DNA from: Hypericum androsaemum
Taxonomy: Eukaryota > Streptophyta > Magnoliopsida > Malpighiales > Hypericaceae
Direction: 5' to 3'
DNA length: 64,000 nt
NCBI GenBank assembly: GCA_963995505.1
Contig: OZ023186.1
Coordinates: 248,001 to 312,000, forward strand
The translations under genes and the position numbers were made by a program. Below, piece after piece: positions 20,201-31,200 of the stretch (position 1 is the first letter of the stretch; the number at the start of each line of letters is the position of its first letter). Under the pieces are notes generated by a model. The model was not told the origin of the DNA and ran no database searches. It saw nothing but the letters and a program-made list of their open reading frames with translations.

Positions 20201-23142
20201 GACGCCAAGGCTAAGAATCCTCCGCCTTCTGAATAACAACACTGAAGCTATCTTGTTGCCACAAGGCCTCAAGTATCTTCCAAGCCAATTGAGGTACTTG
20301 GAGTGGGATAATATCATTTGCCATCTTTCCTCCCAGATTTTGATCTCAAGAATCTTGTTGGACTTCGTATGCGAGGTAGCAATCTTAGTCAATTGTGGAT
20401 TGGCAAGGTCAGTACCCAATTCTCCATGCATGATCAAGTTTCTATTGTTTATCCCAGCTACGTACATTTTCTTCTTATACTAAAAGATGGTTTTAATTAT
20501 TGCAGGCTTATTTGCCAAATTTGAAAAGCATCGACCTCAATGGCTCTAAAATGTTGAGGGAACTTCCCGATTTGAGTGGCGCATTGAAGCTGGAGATACT
20601 GGAGGTATACAAGTGTTGTAGAATACAAGACATCCCTGGTTCAGTTGAGCAACTAGTGGAGCTCAAGCGTCTGGTTCTTGGATTCACGGGACTCACCAGA
20701 TTCCCTGAATTGTTGGAGTTAAAAAAACTGGAATATCTTTGTCTCCATGGCTGCTGGAAAATCAAAAAGCTTCCGCAACTTCCACTAAACTTGATAGAGT
20801 TAATTCTGTCGGAGACAGAAATAGAAGAGCTGCCTCCAAACATTGTGCATTTGTCTCAACTTACACAGTTGATGTGTCGACGCTGCCAAGAGCTCGAGAG
20901 TCTGCCCAGCAACATTGGTGAGTTGAAGCATCTCGAAAAGCTTGACATTTCTGGTTGCTCTCAGCTGTGGAGCCTTCCAAGAAGTGTGGGTAATTTACAA
21001 TCTCTAGTGGAGCTGAGGGCGTATGAGAGTAGCTTAATTTTTTCTCCGGAGTTCAAGTTTCCTGATAATCTACAAATCCTTGATTTGTCCAATTGCATTA
21101 ATTTGGACAGCTTACCGGAGACCATTAAGAGCCTTGCCAATCTGGAAGCACTTTATTTGTCCGGGTGTGTCAATCTGGAGAGCTTACCGGAGGGCATTAA
21201 CCGCCTCGTCCACCTGAAACAACTTTATTTATCCAATTGTATCTGTTTGGTGAGCTTACCAGAGGGACTGAAGGGTCTCGACCATTTGGAGATACTTGAT
21301 TTGTCTAGGTGCACCAATTTGGAGAGCTTACCGGAGGGCATTAAGGGACTCAACCATCAGAAAATACTTTATTTGTCCCATTGCACCAGTTTGGCTAGCC
21401 TACCGGAGAGCTTTGAGGGCCTCGCCCATCTGGAAGTACTTGATTTGGGCAATTGCACCAATTTGGAGAGCTTACCAGAAGGCATTAAGGGCCTAGGTCA
21501 TCTACAGATTCTTGATTTGTCCAATTGCATCAGATTGGAGAGGTTACCAGAGGGCATTAAGATCCTCACGCATCTGGAAAAGTTACAGTTATACAATTGC
21601 ACCAATTTTGCATGCTTACCTGAAGGCATTGAGGGCCTCGTTCATCTGCAATTTCTCAATTTGTCCAATTGCACCAATTTGCAGAGGTTACCGAAGGGCA
21701 TAAAAGGCCTCGTCCACCTGGAAAAGTTTTATTTGTCCAATTGCATCAACTTGGAGGAGCTACCGAAGGGCATTACATGCCTCGTCAATTTGGAACAACT
21801 CGATTTGTCCAATTGCAGCGATTTGGTGAGCTTGCCGGAGGGTCTTAAGGACTTGGATCATCTGAAGATACTTAATTTGTCTAGGTGCACCAACTTGGAG
21901 AGCTTACCAGAAGGTATTAAGGGCCTCGCCCATCTGGAAGAACTTGATTTGTCTCATTGCACCAGTTTGGAGAGCTTACCAGATGGTATTGAAGGCCTTG
22001 CCAATCTGAAGAAACTTGATTTGTCCTATTGCGCCAACGTTGCGTGCTTACCGGAGTGCATTGAGGGCCTTAGCCATCTGGAACTTCTCAATCTTTCCAA
22101 TTGCACCGATTTGCAGAGGTTACCGGTGGGCATTAAGGACCTAGTCCATCTGGAAAAGATTTACTTGTCCAATTGCATCAATTTGGAGGGATTACCGGAG
22201 GAGATTGAGGGCCTCATCCGTCTGCAAATTCTGGATTTGTCCAATTGCACCAATTTGGTGAGCTTACCGGATGGAATTGAGGGCCTCGCCAATTTGAAAA
22301 AACTTGATTTGTCTAATTGCACTTGTCTGCAGAGCTTGCCAGAGGGCATTAAGTGCCTCTCCAAGTTGGAACAACTTAATTTCTCCAATTTCCCGAGTCT
22401 GAGAATACTACCGGACATTCCAAGTCACCTGGAATATCTAGACGCATCCAATTGCGCATCTCTGGTCAAGTATACCCCCATGTCATCACCAAATCTTGAT
22501 TGCCGGATGTCCTTCTGCTTTTGGAATTGCATCAGTTTGCGAGGGGACGCAAGGCACCAAATCTTGAGAGATTTCGGCCTGACAATTTCGGTATTTATCT
22601 CACTTTCTCGTTCTCCAACGAACAAAAAAAAAGTAGAATTCTCATCCACTTTTTTTATCCTGTAGGTGCTGAAGGTGAAGGGGCACAAAGTGGAGCTTTG
22701 GTTGCCAGGAAGAGAATTGCCAGCCGAATGGTTCAACAATGACTCTGTTGAGATGGGATGTTCGTTCTCGGTCAAGACCAGCTGGTCGAGTGTGGGCGAT
22801 CCTGCAATGGCACTTGTGTTCGGTGTTGTTCTGGCCTTCTCTCCCACCACCAGTTCTGACTCGTCCAGGGATGGGTTGCGTGTTGAGTGCCAGTGGCGAT
22901 CCGAGTCCGGGCATGTACTTTGGTCCGGACATGTAATTTGGTCAGATAGCCGCAACCATAACACCGATAAACATATTTCTATTCCAGGGGAGCACTTGGT
23001 GGTGTGGCTTGATGTCTTTGACCTCTCCATGTTCTGTTTATCTGGAGCCGCATTTCAATTTTCTGTTTCAAGTGGCTCCGGTGGGTTGAGGGACGATGTG
23101 GAGATTCTCATGTGCGGGGTCACTCCCATGATAAAAAACTAG
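17230..23142 (+). CDS. TNL-B: TIR-NBS-LRR resistance protein with an apparent 1-base frameshift
   Basis: This is an intracellular immune receptor of the plant TNL class. The exons I infer are 17230-17708, 18817-19879, 20109-20407, 20506-22590 and 22666-23142, all with GT-AG introns. The TIR domain opens PDVFVSFRGEDTRGNF and keeps the NADase glutamate region SRWCLDELVHI. NB-ARC shows GMGGSGKTT, LIVLDDV, GLPLVLKVLG and MHDSLQQMG. Exon 4 holds 18 near-identical LRRs. Exon 5 is the post-LRR (C-JID-like) domain with VELWLPGRELPAEWFNN. Exon 3 is 299 bp where its paralogue predicts 300. One base seems lost near 20310 (GATAATATC against GAGAATTATC in TNL-C), so the frame breaks before the LRR. It is either a recent pseudogene or a consensus error. 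Without the break the protein would be about 1,470 residues. Confidence 0.88.
17709..18816 (+). other. TNL-B intron 1
   Basis: The 1.1-kb intron is about four times longer than that of TNL-C (40517-40789). A T-run at 17719 followed by GAACAATAAATAG could be the tail of a minus-strand retroposed fragment. Two imperfect copies of an 85-bp unit starting ACCACCCTCTAAGTTTTG occur at about 18494 and 18583. Confidence 0.6.
18494..18665 (+). repeat. Two-copy tandem repeat in TNL-B intron 1
   Basis: ACCACCCTCTAAGTTTTG, then TATAAAAA and a TTTGAC core, appear twice in a row with a period of about 88 bp. No function is apparent. Confidence 0.6.
21060..22400 (+). repeat. TNL-B LRR array: 18 units of 72 bp
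   Basis: Each unit encodes 24 residues of the pattern LESLPEGIKGLxHLxxLDLS then NCTN. Units differ by only a few residues, unlike the divergent LRRs before them (20506-21060). Units 3-4 resemble units 11-12 (VSLPEGLK-LDHL-IL), and units 8-9 resemble 14-15 (ACLPE..., then QRLP-GIK-LVHLEK). The array therefore grew by duplication of blocks of six to eight units. Frames in other phases over this stretch are artefacts of the repeat. Confidence 0.92.
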
Positions 23143-23570
23143 GAGGATCAACGCCCTTTATCGAATTTGGTGCAAGGTGGAGGAAGAGACGTTTCTCTAG
23201 ACAATGAGAAACGGTCAGTGCCTTACTAACACTTGGATATTTGTCCACTTGTGTTTGGTGCCGGTCAGACTTTGTTACTTGGCCGCCATGTTTAATTTGC
23301 TTCAAGCATGGTGACTAGGGATTTCATGAATGTATTCTTGTTTCTTGGTCTCAAATATCTAGTGAAGACATGAAAAATAATCCTAAACTATAAGAGTTGT
23401 CAAATTATCCTGTAGAATTCGATATTTTTAAAAGAACTCCAGCTTCTCATTGATGCCATTGCATTTGACTTTAATACCTGATTTATTGGCCAGCAGATAT
23501 AAGCAGTAGAACATCTATAGTTTAAACTATTACGCAAGATCTAACATACATGAATTATCGGCAACTCGTG
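23143..23570. other. Spacer between convergent TNL-B and ABCG-1
   Basis: It contains the TNL 3' flank TTTGCTTCAAGCATGGTGAC with GAATGTATTCTTGTTTC (23290-23350). A near match lies behind the receptor kinase (34615-34670) and a shorter one behind TNL-C (47760-47790). No gene is seen. Confidence 0.6.
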
Positions 23571-25486
23571 TTAGATCAGCCTCTTGGAAGCTCTTCTTGA
23601 GAGGACAATCCAACAGAGGAATCGATACAAGACAAAGAAAGCCAGCATGATCCCAACATTGGACCACCTAGTATCCTTGTCCAAACCTCTACTCCTCAGG
23701 ACATCATTCCCTGTGAGCAAGCACTTTGGTTGACCAACCTCTGTACCCCAACAGAAGCACTCACTTCTCATACTCCAATACTCATTTGTCAGCAGGGAAT
23801 CCAGCGGGTACCTGTAGAGGGACACATAGTACATGAAGATCCAATACTTGGGGATCTTCTCTTTCGGGATGAAGTAACCGGAGAAGAGGAAGAACGCTCC
23901 CAGGGCTGTGCAGATGAGGGAATTCCCCGAGATGAAGTCGGGAGAGATTGCACTCAGGAACAGGACTAATGAGCTTGCCATCAGGAGTATGAGCCAGACC
24001 ACCAAGGTGAAAAATGCGAAGGCGGGTACGGAAGGGTTGAGCCCCACGATCCAGTAAATCGGGACTGCGAAAAGGATGGCCACGACAAAGAGGAATGGAA
24101 TGAAGACAATGGTGTTGGCGATCATGTAAGAGGAGATTCTGTAGGATCCCCTGGAGGCTTCTTTCATCAAGACGCGCCGTTCCTGAAGGTAGATTGGGAG
24201 GGCCTCCAATGTGGAAGAGAGGAGGAAGCTTAGACTAAAGGCGAAGAGGCCTAATCGCTCTGTGACTCCTCCCTCGTCCTTCCTCACCTTGACGTACACG
24301 CTTCCTAATCCGAGCCCGCCTACAATGGCTTGCATGGTTCTGGCAAGTAACAGCTGCTTTGTCCTGTAAATGACCTTCCAGAATCTAGAGCACAAGTACA
24401 TTATCTCGTACAGGTCAATAAACCTGACAGTTATTCCTGAAGAATTTCTACTCTCCCCTATAGCTTCTTCTCCGGGCCATATTGGCGGGTCGAGATACTG
24501 CCTGTGATTATCTTCCGCAGAAGACATGGAACTCCTGGACTTGTAGTCTTCGAGAGTGTAAATAATTTCCATGGCGAACTCGAGAGGATTGATTTGGTCA
24601 GGAATTCGGAAACCCAACTTGTAAATGGTCTCCTCTAGAGATTCCAGGCTACCAAAGTGGACCTCCGATCCCCTGGAGAGTATCAAGAAGTTGGAAATGT
24701 ATTGGAGAACTCTGTAGCTTGGCTGGTGGATGGAGAATATGACCGTTCTCTGCTTAGCCTTTGCCAATGTTGAAATGAGCTCAATCACTTGAAGAGCTGA
24801 AGAGCTATCCAATCCTGAAGTTGGCTCATCAAGTAGCAGAACTGGAGGGTCATGGATAATTTCAACTCCAATGGACACCCTCTTCCTTTCTCCACCTGAT
24901 ACCCCTCTGTTCTCTTCATCACCAACAATGCTGTCCCTTACAAGTGAGAGGCCAAGCTCAAGCATCAAGCTTTCCACGCTCTCCTGCCTCTCTTTGAGGC
25001 TTGTTTCTTTGAGCCTGAACTTGGCACTGAACATGAGAGTCTCCTTCACAGTGAGCAGAGGAAGCAAGTTATCCTCTTGCGCTACGAACCCGCAAATCCT
25101 CCTCAGCCTCGCAGGGCTTGCCATGTAGCATCCATTGATCAGCACACTTTTCGGATCAAAGTCCCTGTCCTGAACTCTCCCTGATATGACCCTGAGGAGG
25201 GTGGACTTCCCCGTCCCGCTCGGACCAACAATGGCGAGGATCTCAGAGCTTCCCGCTTCGCAAGAGACCGATTTGAGAAGGAAGTGAACATGGACCTGTC
25301 AGGAAAAACAGTATAGGAAAGGTTCCTGATGGTAAGTTTAAAAGATGCCGATTGGGAATGTTGGTGCTTGGAGGAAGAGGAGGGAGAACTATTAGTGGAT
25401 TCCTCCTGTGAATCAGAAGATGAGAAGAGAACAACAGAGAATAGGTCATCTTCAGCTCTTGGTTGATGAAAGCAGCAGGCTGCCAT
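23571..25486 (-). pseudogene. ABCG-1: ABCG half-transporter broken by a 37-bp deletion
   Basis: This minus-strand gene is nearly identical to the intact ABCG-2 at 47982-49934. The start (MAACCFHQPRAEDD) and the whole body from Walker A to the end are present. Thirty-seven bases found in ABCG-2 at about 49699-49735 are missing near 25281. In ABCG-2 they lie between two copies of GAGAAGG, of which only one remains here, so the loss fits slippage or end-joining at microhomology. The frame shifts around residue 71, before Walker A, and the product would end early. A shorter protein starting at an inner ATG (25145) would lack Walker A. Confidence 0.88.
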
Positions 25487-28400
25487 TTTTTTCCTGAAGA
25501 CTAATATTTGATTAGCTAGTTTTAGTCTGAAAACTGCATATTGTATGTTCAATTTTGGGGTAATTTAGGGCGTTGGGTTGGACCAACTAATCTGTTGGTT
25601 ATGGGTAGGAATAGTCTTGCTTGCAAGTTCTGGTGAGTTTGGTTAAGATGTTTGGCGCAGGTAGGCTATCCACGATGGTTGACTAATTAGTAACAAGTTT
25701 AAGTAATTTAATTTCCATTACTCATTTTTTCGGTAAGTAGGTGTTATTTTATTCAATATATTTACATGTATGTGAGGATGAAAAATCCTGGTAATCGTAC
25801 TTATAGTCGCAATTCTTATTGAAATTCTACCACGTTGAGATCCTAGGAGAAAAACTATGGTAGGGAAAAGAGTTTCCCAGATAATAATGAACAATTCTAC
25901 ACCGGTCATAGCAGCCTCGATGGATGCACACAATTCTGCATTATTTTTTGACATTTGTGTTTATTATAGTATTTTTTTAGTAAATATTTTAATTTTTTTG
26001 TGAAATAGCTCTAATATTACTATTTTACAGTAAAATAAGAAAATTTGGTTGTGGTTATATAGTATGAAAATCTTAATTATAAACAATCAGATATAATGAT
26101 CTTGTTTATATATACTCTAATTTATATAAAATTATTGAGCCACACATTAATGTACTCTCTTTTTTATAGGTAAACTTGATCTATTAATAAGTTTTATTTA
26201 TAACCTACTTAGTGCAGAATTTTCTCTTGCAAAATGACGATTGTCGGATTCATTAAAACTCTACCACGATAAAAATCAGTTTAAAAAATCGTGAGAAAAA
26301 ATACCTCAAAAATAAAATCCTCATCTTGACGTTAAAACGTCAACTAAATACATAATCTCCTTAAGCACCCTTCCCTCCACGTAACTACCCCACAAGAAGC
26401 CCAAAGGGATCAAATTTACTGAGATAATCTCACATAAAGTGATATAATTCGAAAAGACCAAAAACAATTGACATAATTCCAAAAAAATTAATCCCACGGA
26501 TTACCCAAACACAAAGCCAATACCTAGAGAAAACCTTAGGCCCATCCCAGTAAAGTGAAAACGTATCATCTTCCCTTCCACGATTCCCGTTAACAGGAGC
26601 AAAACTAGGGGGAGACCAGGTGCCCAGAACAAAGCCGAAGCATCCAACGCCTCAAATTGTCAACAAAGGTCGCCATCAACTTCCTGCATATCAACAAATG
26701 GCCAAGGTATTAAGTCTTTGCATTCGCCTCATTTATCCTTGCATGCGAGATATACTGAATTTACGGAATCGAATCATTTCGATAGTGCAAAATGAAAGTG
26801 AGAATTTCTCGTCCATTCTATTTTGACTCGGGGTTGATATGGTCAAAGTTAATCCCTGATCATTGCATTGAAGAGGCAGTGGCAGGCTTCAATTGGGATT
26901 TATTGTATACCTGGGGATTTTGGGCTGGGTGCTATTGTAAATAGAATGGATCGAGTGTGTATACGCGATTCTATCGGTAATATTTTTTTTCTGGCACGAT
27001 TTTTTCTCATTAAATTTTACTGTGTCAAAATTTTGATGAGACTAACCGCTGCAAAATCTTACGAGGGAATTTCACTCTCGTAACTTGTAATACTATATTG
27101 ATTAATAAATTATCACTTATCTAAAAGATTGTTTGTGTAACTGGAAATTAACAAGCCATGTCTAAAGGGTTAAAAGTTATGAAATATAACACATATCTTC
27201 CACTTAAGTAATATATTTCTTTTGATCCAACAAAATAACAAAGAATGCATTTACCAGCCTCAAGTTTAAATTATAGGCAAAATAGCCATAAGTCCCTGTT
27301 ATTTGAAGAAATTAATTAATCAGGACGACTTGGTATTGGTTAGTCCCTAATATTTCTCAAATCAAATTTATTAGTCCCTGAACCTGAATTCCGGCAACTT
27401 TTCCAGCAACACCTCACAAAAGTACTAAAATATCCCTTTCCAGAAATTATGAAATTGCCACTTTAAACAACAAAAATATTGCACTCAAATCCAACAAAAA
27501 TCACGCATCCCAGTTTATGATTGGTATATGTATATCCCAAAGCACCCCTTCCCCTCCCCGAAGATCAACTACACAGAATCTCCGGACCACATGTTAACAC
27601 CATAGTTTTTTAAGGGAAAAAACGCATTGAATCATTTTCAATCGGAAAAAAAATTAAAACGAGATCATAGCACCGGCTCCATAGACTTCTAGTTAGGTCT
27701 ATCTTTCATCTCCCAACAATCGGGTGGTGTTCCACGTTTCCCTAGTCTTCCCGACCGCTAGCCGGAGTTTGGATTATCAGTTTTTTTAGGTTTATATGAG
27801 ATGGGCAGATTTGGATTTAGTTTGTGTGAAGTGGCAATCTAGTAATTTTTTAAGTTAGGGTATTTTGGTATTTTTTGTGATATCTTACCGGAAAAGTAGT
27901 CAGAATTTAGATTCAAGGACTACTAAATTTGATTCGAGTAATATTTGGGACTAAGCGATACTAGGCCGTCTTTATTAATCAATTTTTTTAAACGACTGGG
28001 ACCTATAACTATTTTATCCTAAATTATATGCAATTACCCTACTTCTCTCTCTTACTTTACATAAGACCCCTGACCCCACCTTATTATTAAAATTTCGATC
28101 AAACTAATTATAGTTTTTTAGGGATAAAGTACATCTAAGTGTACTGAATACAATAGTTGCGAAGGAAAAGTAGTAGCCCAGTTCCTTGGAAGATATATCC
28201 TATACAAACTAAATCTACGACTTAGTTTTTTTTATTAAAAAAATTTGAGAAGGTTAAGCTTACAAAGGGGAAGAGTAGTCGTTTTCATGTTGAACCTCGC
28301 ATATTTTTTTCAAATGTTGAACCTCACGTACTAAATAGTGACATTTTGGTCTAAAATCCAACTATAAGGACCAAAAGAGTTGATTTATTATAATTAAAGG

Positions 28401-28550
28401 TTACCAAGCTCAACCGATACAAGGAAATTGACGGGCTCAATTATCGTATACTAAAAGTCAAATTACTAAAATTAAAGGCTGCGGCCGCCAAGCTCAGCCA
28501 ATACAAGGAAAGTCAAGCACACAAAAAACCAAATAATAGAATTAATGTAT
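25487..28550. other. Duplicated intergenic DNA, copy 1
   Basis: The DNA upstream of ABCG-1 is similar to that upstream of ABCG-2 (49935-52225) over most of its length. Landmarks are GGCGCAGGTAGGCTATCCACG, ATTTATTGTATACCTGGGG and AACAAAGAATGCATTTACCA. Copy 1 alone carries the MULE-like element at 27276-28019. The shared block near 26860-26990 looks as if it was once coding (TGGGATTTATTGTATACC) but I cannot name it. Confidence 0.65.
27276..28019. mobile_element. MULE-like element with an empty site in the duplicated block
   Basis: It is 744 bp with a perfect 9-bp duplication TAAATTATA (27267-27275 and 28020-28028). Ends are GGCAAAATAGCCATAAGTCCC and, inverted, GGATAAAATAGTTATAGGTCC. The paralogous sequence near 51945-51965 lacks the insertion. 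No coding sequence is seen. Confidence 0.87.
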
Positions 28551-29149
28551 GATGTTGTTGGGAAAAAATGTGAGAACGTCGATCGATTTTGTGATGGTCT
28601 GGTGTGCTCGTCCCAAGATCGGTCTAACGGTAAAGGTTATAAGGGGTGGCCAGAGCCGAGACTACCAACTACTAAACTAAACTAAGGATAAAAGCCGAAG
28701 CTGAGTAATTTTGTGTATGATTTGTGTGATGTCCCTTTCGCTCGCCCCTTGCTCTGCTTATATAAAAAAGTTGACCGCCTCGACCTCTTACCCTAGATTG
28801 TCTCCTAGTCGAACTTAGAGACCTCAAGACTTATCTCTGCTAATGCCTATTCTTATCGCCCAGACCAACGCTTATCCTTGTCCGGATCGGTCTTGAAGAC
28901 CCCAAAGTTTATCCGACTTTTTCGAGCTTATCTCGTCCTTCTCGAAGGTTCCATGTTTATCCTTATCTCTTGAGCATTCGAGTGCACCGAGTATCCTAGA
29001 GCTCCTCCAACTTCTTCAAGAGTCCACCTTGAACTTGGTCTCTACGAGTCGTTTAACCATTCCGAATCTAATGTCAACACGAATCTCAAGACCGTCTCTT
29101 CGAATTAATCATCAAAACCCACACTGATCCAGAGAAGTCCAAGACATAG

Positions 29150-29580
29150 GAATCCCGCAAGGATCCAAGAGAAACAAGTCTGCGATAATCCGGCCTCAGC
29201 CAAGCCCGCGACGATCGGCCTTTTGGAGACTCGCGACGATCGAGCCCAAGGAAGGCCTGCGAGGACTCGCGACGATCGGGCCAAACTCGTCCTGCGATGA
29301 TCCGGGTCCATCATTCCTGTGATGATCCAAGGCCTTGGCAAACCTGATCCCGCGATGATTAGGGTTATTTGAGGCCCGCGACGATCCGGGCTTAGCAAAC
29401 CTAGCTATGTGATGATCCGAGGATGGTCGGTTCTGTGATGATCTGAGGTCAAGCAACCTGTGATGATTTGGGATGAAAGAACCTGTGACGATCTAGGGCA
29501 GTTGAATCCCACGACCATCCAAGGGGACGAAACCTGCAACCATCCCAATGGACGAAACACGTGACCATCCAAGGTAGGTT
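29150..29580 (+). repeat. Degenerate array of GATGATCC-type units
   Basis: Units of roughly 30-35 bp carry CCCGCGA(T/C)GATC(C/G) followed by a variable stretch with GG(C/G)CT. At least ten are visible. Near 29735-29800 the motif recurs. Confidence 0.75.
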
Positions 29581-30179
29581 GACTTCAAACCAATTTTTGA
29601 CACCCTTTCACTTCAACTTAGAGAAAGTTATAAACTACAAAGTTGTAGATCTATATCTTAGATTTCTATAGGCACTTGAATTACCTCAACCGGAGGTTGG
29701 AGTCATAAGATATGCTCATTTCACGAACTTGCGATGATCGGCCAAGGTGAATCCTGCGATAATCTGCCTAAGGTTAATCGTGCGATGATTTGAGATCCCT
29801 TTCACCCCGAATTAGAAGAAGTTCTCAACTAGAAAGTTGTAGGCCTATCTCTCAGCTTTCTATAGGCATAAGAATCACTAAAATCTAAAGCTCGAGTCAA
29901 AATATATGGACAATTAACCAATGTCCAATGATCCTAAATGAGAAAACTATGACTGAGAATTGAAGCCTTGTTTCGACCCTCTTCGAGGAAGAATTATGTG
30001 AGAACCATAGGTAGTGCTTTAGAAACATGAAATGGAGATATATCTCTCGCCTTCAAATAGAAGAAGGAAACACTTAATTTTGATGCTTGAGTACCAGGAT
30101 ATGGTTGATTTACTAACAATGGGTATTGTGAGGCAGCTCCCTCAAGCCAATGAGTGTTCGGCTTCTCCAAGTTAGTGAC

Positions 30180-30515
30180 CCGACTTGAGAAAGTCTATCT
30201 ACCCCTAATAAGTTTCTAACCTGAGGGAGTTCCACCTCACTTGGAGCTGAAGATACCCAAACTAACTTGAGGCCGGGAGTACCCAGGTTGGCTTACCCTG
30301 AGGGTACCCAAGGTGATTCAAGGCTGAGGACACCCAAGCGGACTTGAGGCTGAGGGCACCCAAGCTGATTTGAGGCCGAGGGTAGTCAGGTTCCCTTATC
30401 CTGAGGGTGCCCAAGTCGACTCAAGACTGAGGATACCCAAGCAGACTCGAGGCTGAGGGCACCCGAGATGATTAAAAGCTGAGGGCACCCAAGCCGACTT
30501 GAGCACACCTGGCCA
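30180..30515 (+). repeat. Degenerate array of GAGGGCACCCAAG-type units
   Basis: Units of about 32-36 bp share TTGAGGCTGAGGGCACCCAAG with many substitutions; about nine are visible. It lies in the same solo LTR as the preceding array. Confidence 0.75.
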
Positions 30516-30649
30516 ATTCAAATTGACGTCCAAGTACATATACCTCTATGATCGTCCTAGTCAACCCCGAGTTCTCAACATGTTATTTTTGCACTTCAAC
30601 AGATGTGCAATGCATAAACTCGACATATGTGATGGAACCACTTAGTTTC

Positions 30650-30800
30650 ATTCAATCTTGATCCGTTCAGGGTTAAGGTTTGCAATAATGTTTGAGGATG
30701 CTAGGACTTGGTCTGATCCTTCGACAGTACCTCTAAATAAAAAGGCTGAAATTAGATCGTATTTTCTCTATTGCATGTCCATTTCTTCAATATCATGATG
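30650..30800 (+). promoter_or_regulatory. TNL-like upstream module before the receptor kinase
   Basis: AGGACTTGGTC, ATCGTATTTTCTCTATTGCATG, TCCATTTCTTCAATATCATG and ATGGTACA follow in the same order and similar spacing as in the TNL-A upstream module (930-1055). The match is diverged but colinear over about 150 bp, judged by eye. Confidence 0.5.
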
Positions 30801-31091
30801 GTACACATAGACTATTTGTGTTCCCGAGCTGTATTAGTCGATACAAATTTGAATATTTTGTTAGCCGCCAAAAATGATTAATGCAACTATGAGTATTTTA
30901 TGGTATTAAACTTTTAAGCTTAGCACACTAAATTCTCTCGACTTAATTACAAGTCCATCTACCTTAAATAACGAATCGTGACGCATGATGAAGAAGACTT
31001 TTTGACAGATTCATAGAGAATACTTCTTTGAACTGATAAATCAGTCGACCTCATTAGTTAGATATGTGTGAAAAAGAGGAATATTTACCAG

Positions 31092-31109
31092 TTGACTCTC
31101 TCTATATAA
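31092..31109 (+). promoter_or_regulatory. TATA box and W-box of the receptor kinase gene
   Basis: TATATAA at 31103-31109 lies 92 bp before the ATG. TTGACT at 31092-31097 matches the WRKY W-box core, which is common in immune gene promoters. A single hexamer is weak evidence. Confidence 0.55.
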
Positions 31110-31200
31110 GCATCTAAGAAATAGATCCTACTTCACGCAAAAAAAGCTCAATCTCTACCTAGCCTCCCTTGAATCACTCAATTAAACACATTCTTTCACA

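Larger units (their letters stand above)
28556..30601 (+). mobile_element. Solo LTR, about 2 kb, unassigned LTR family
   Basis: The stretch runs from TGTTGGGAAAAAATG to CACTTCAACA and is flanked by GATGT on both sides (28551-28555 and 30602-30606). GCTTATATAAAAAAG near 28756 is a plausible TATA box about 200 bp in. It has no coding sequence, primer-binding site or second LTR. Two degenerate tandem arrays lie inside it. The length suggests a large-LTR Gypsy lineage, but this is inference from length only. Confidence 0.7.

Noticed and set aside
21060..22400. Regular repeats resembling a CRISPR array
   Set aside because: The units are contiguous, lack unique spacers and encode leucine-rich repeats in a plant gene.
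21296..22418. Additional open frames in other phases and on the minus strand across the TNL-B LRR exon
   Set aside because: The 72-bp period keeps several phases open; only the plus frame gives LRR protein.
23730..25128. Plus-strand frames inside both ABCG copies
   Set aside because: They mirror each other only because the ABCG copies are similar, and they have no domain.
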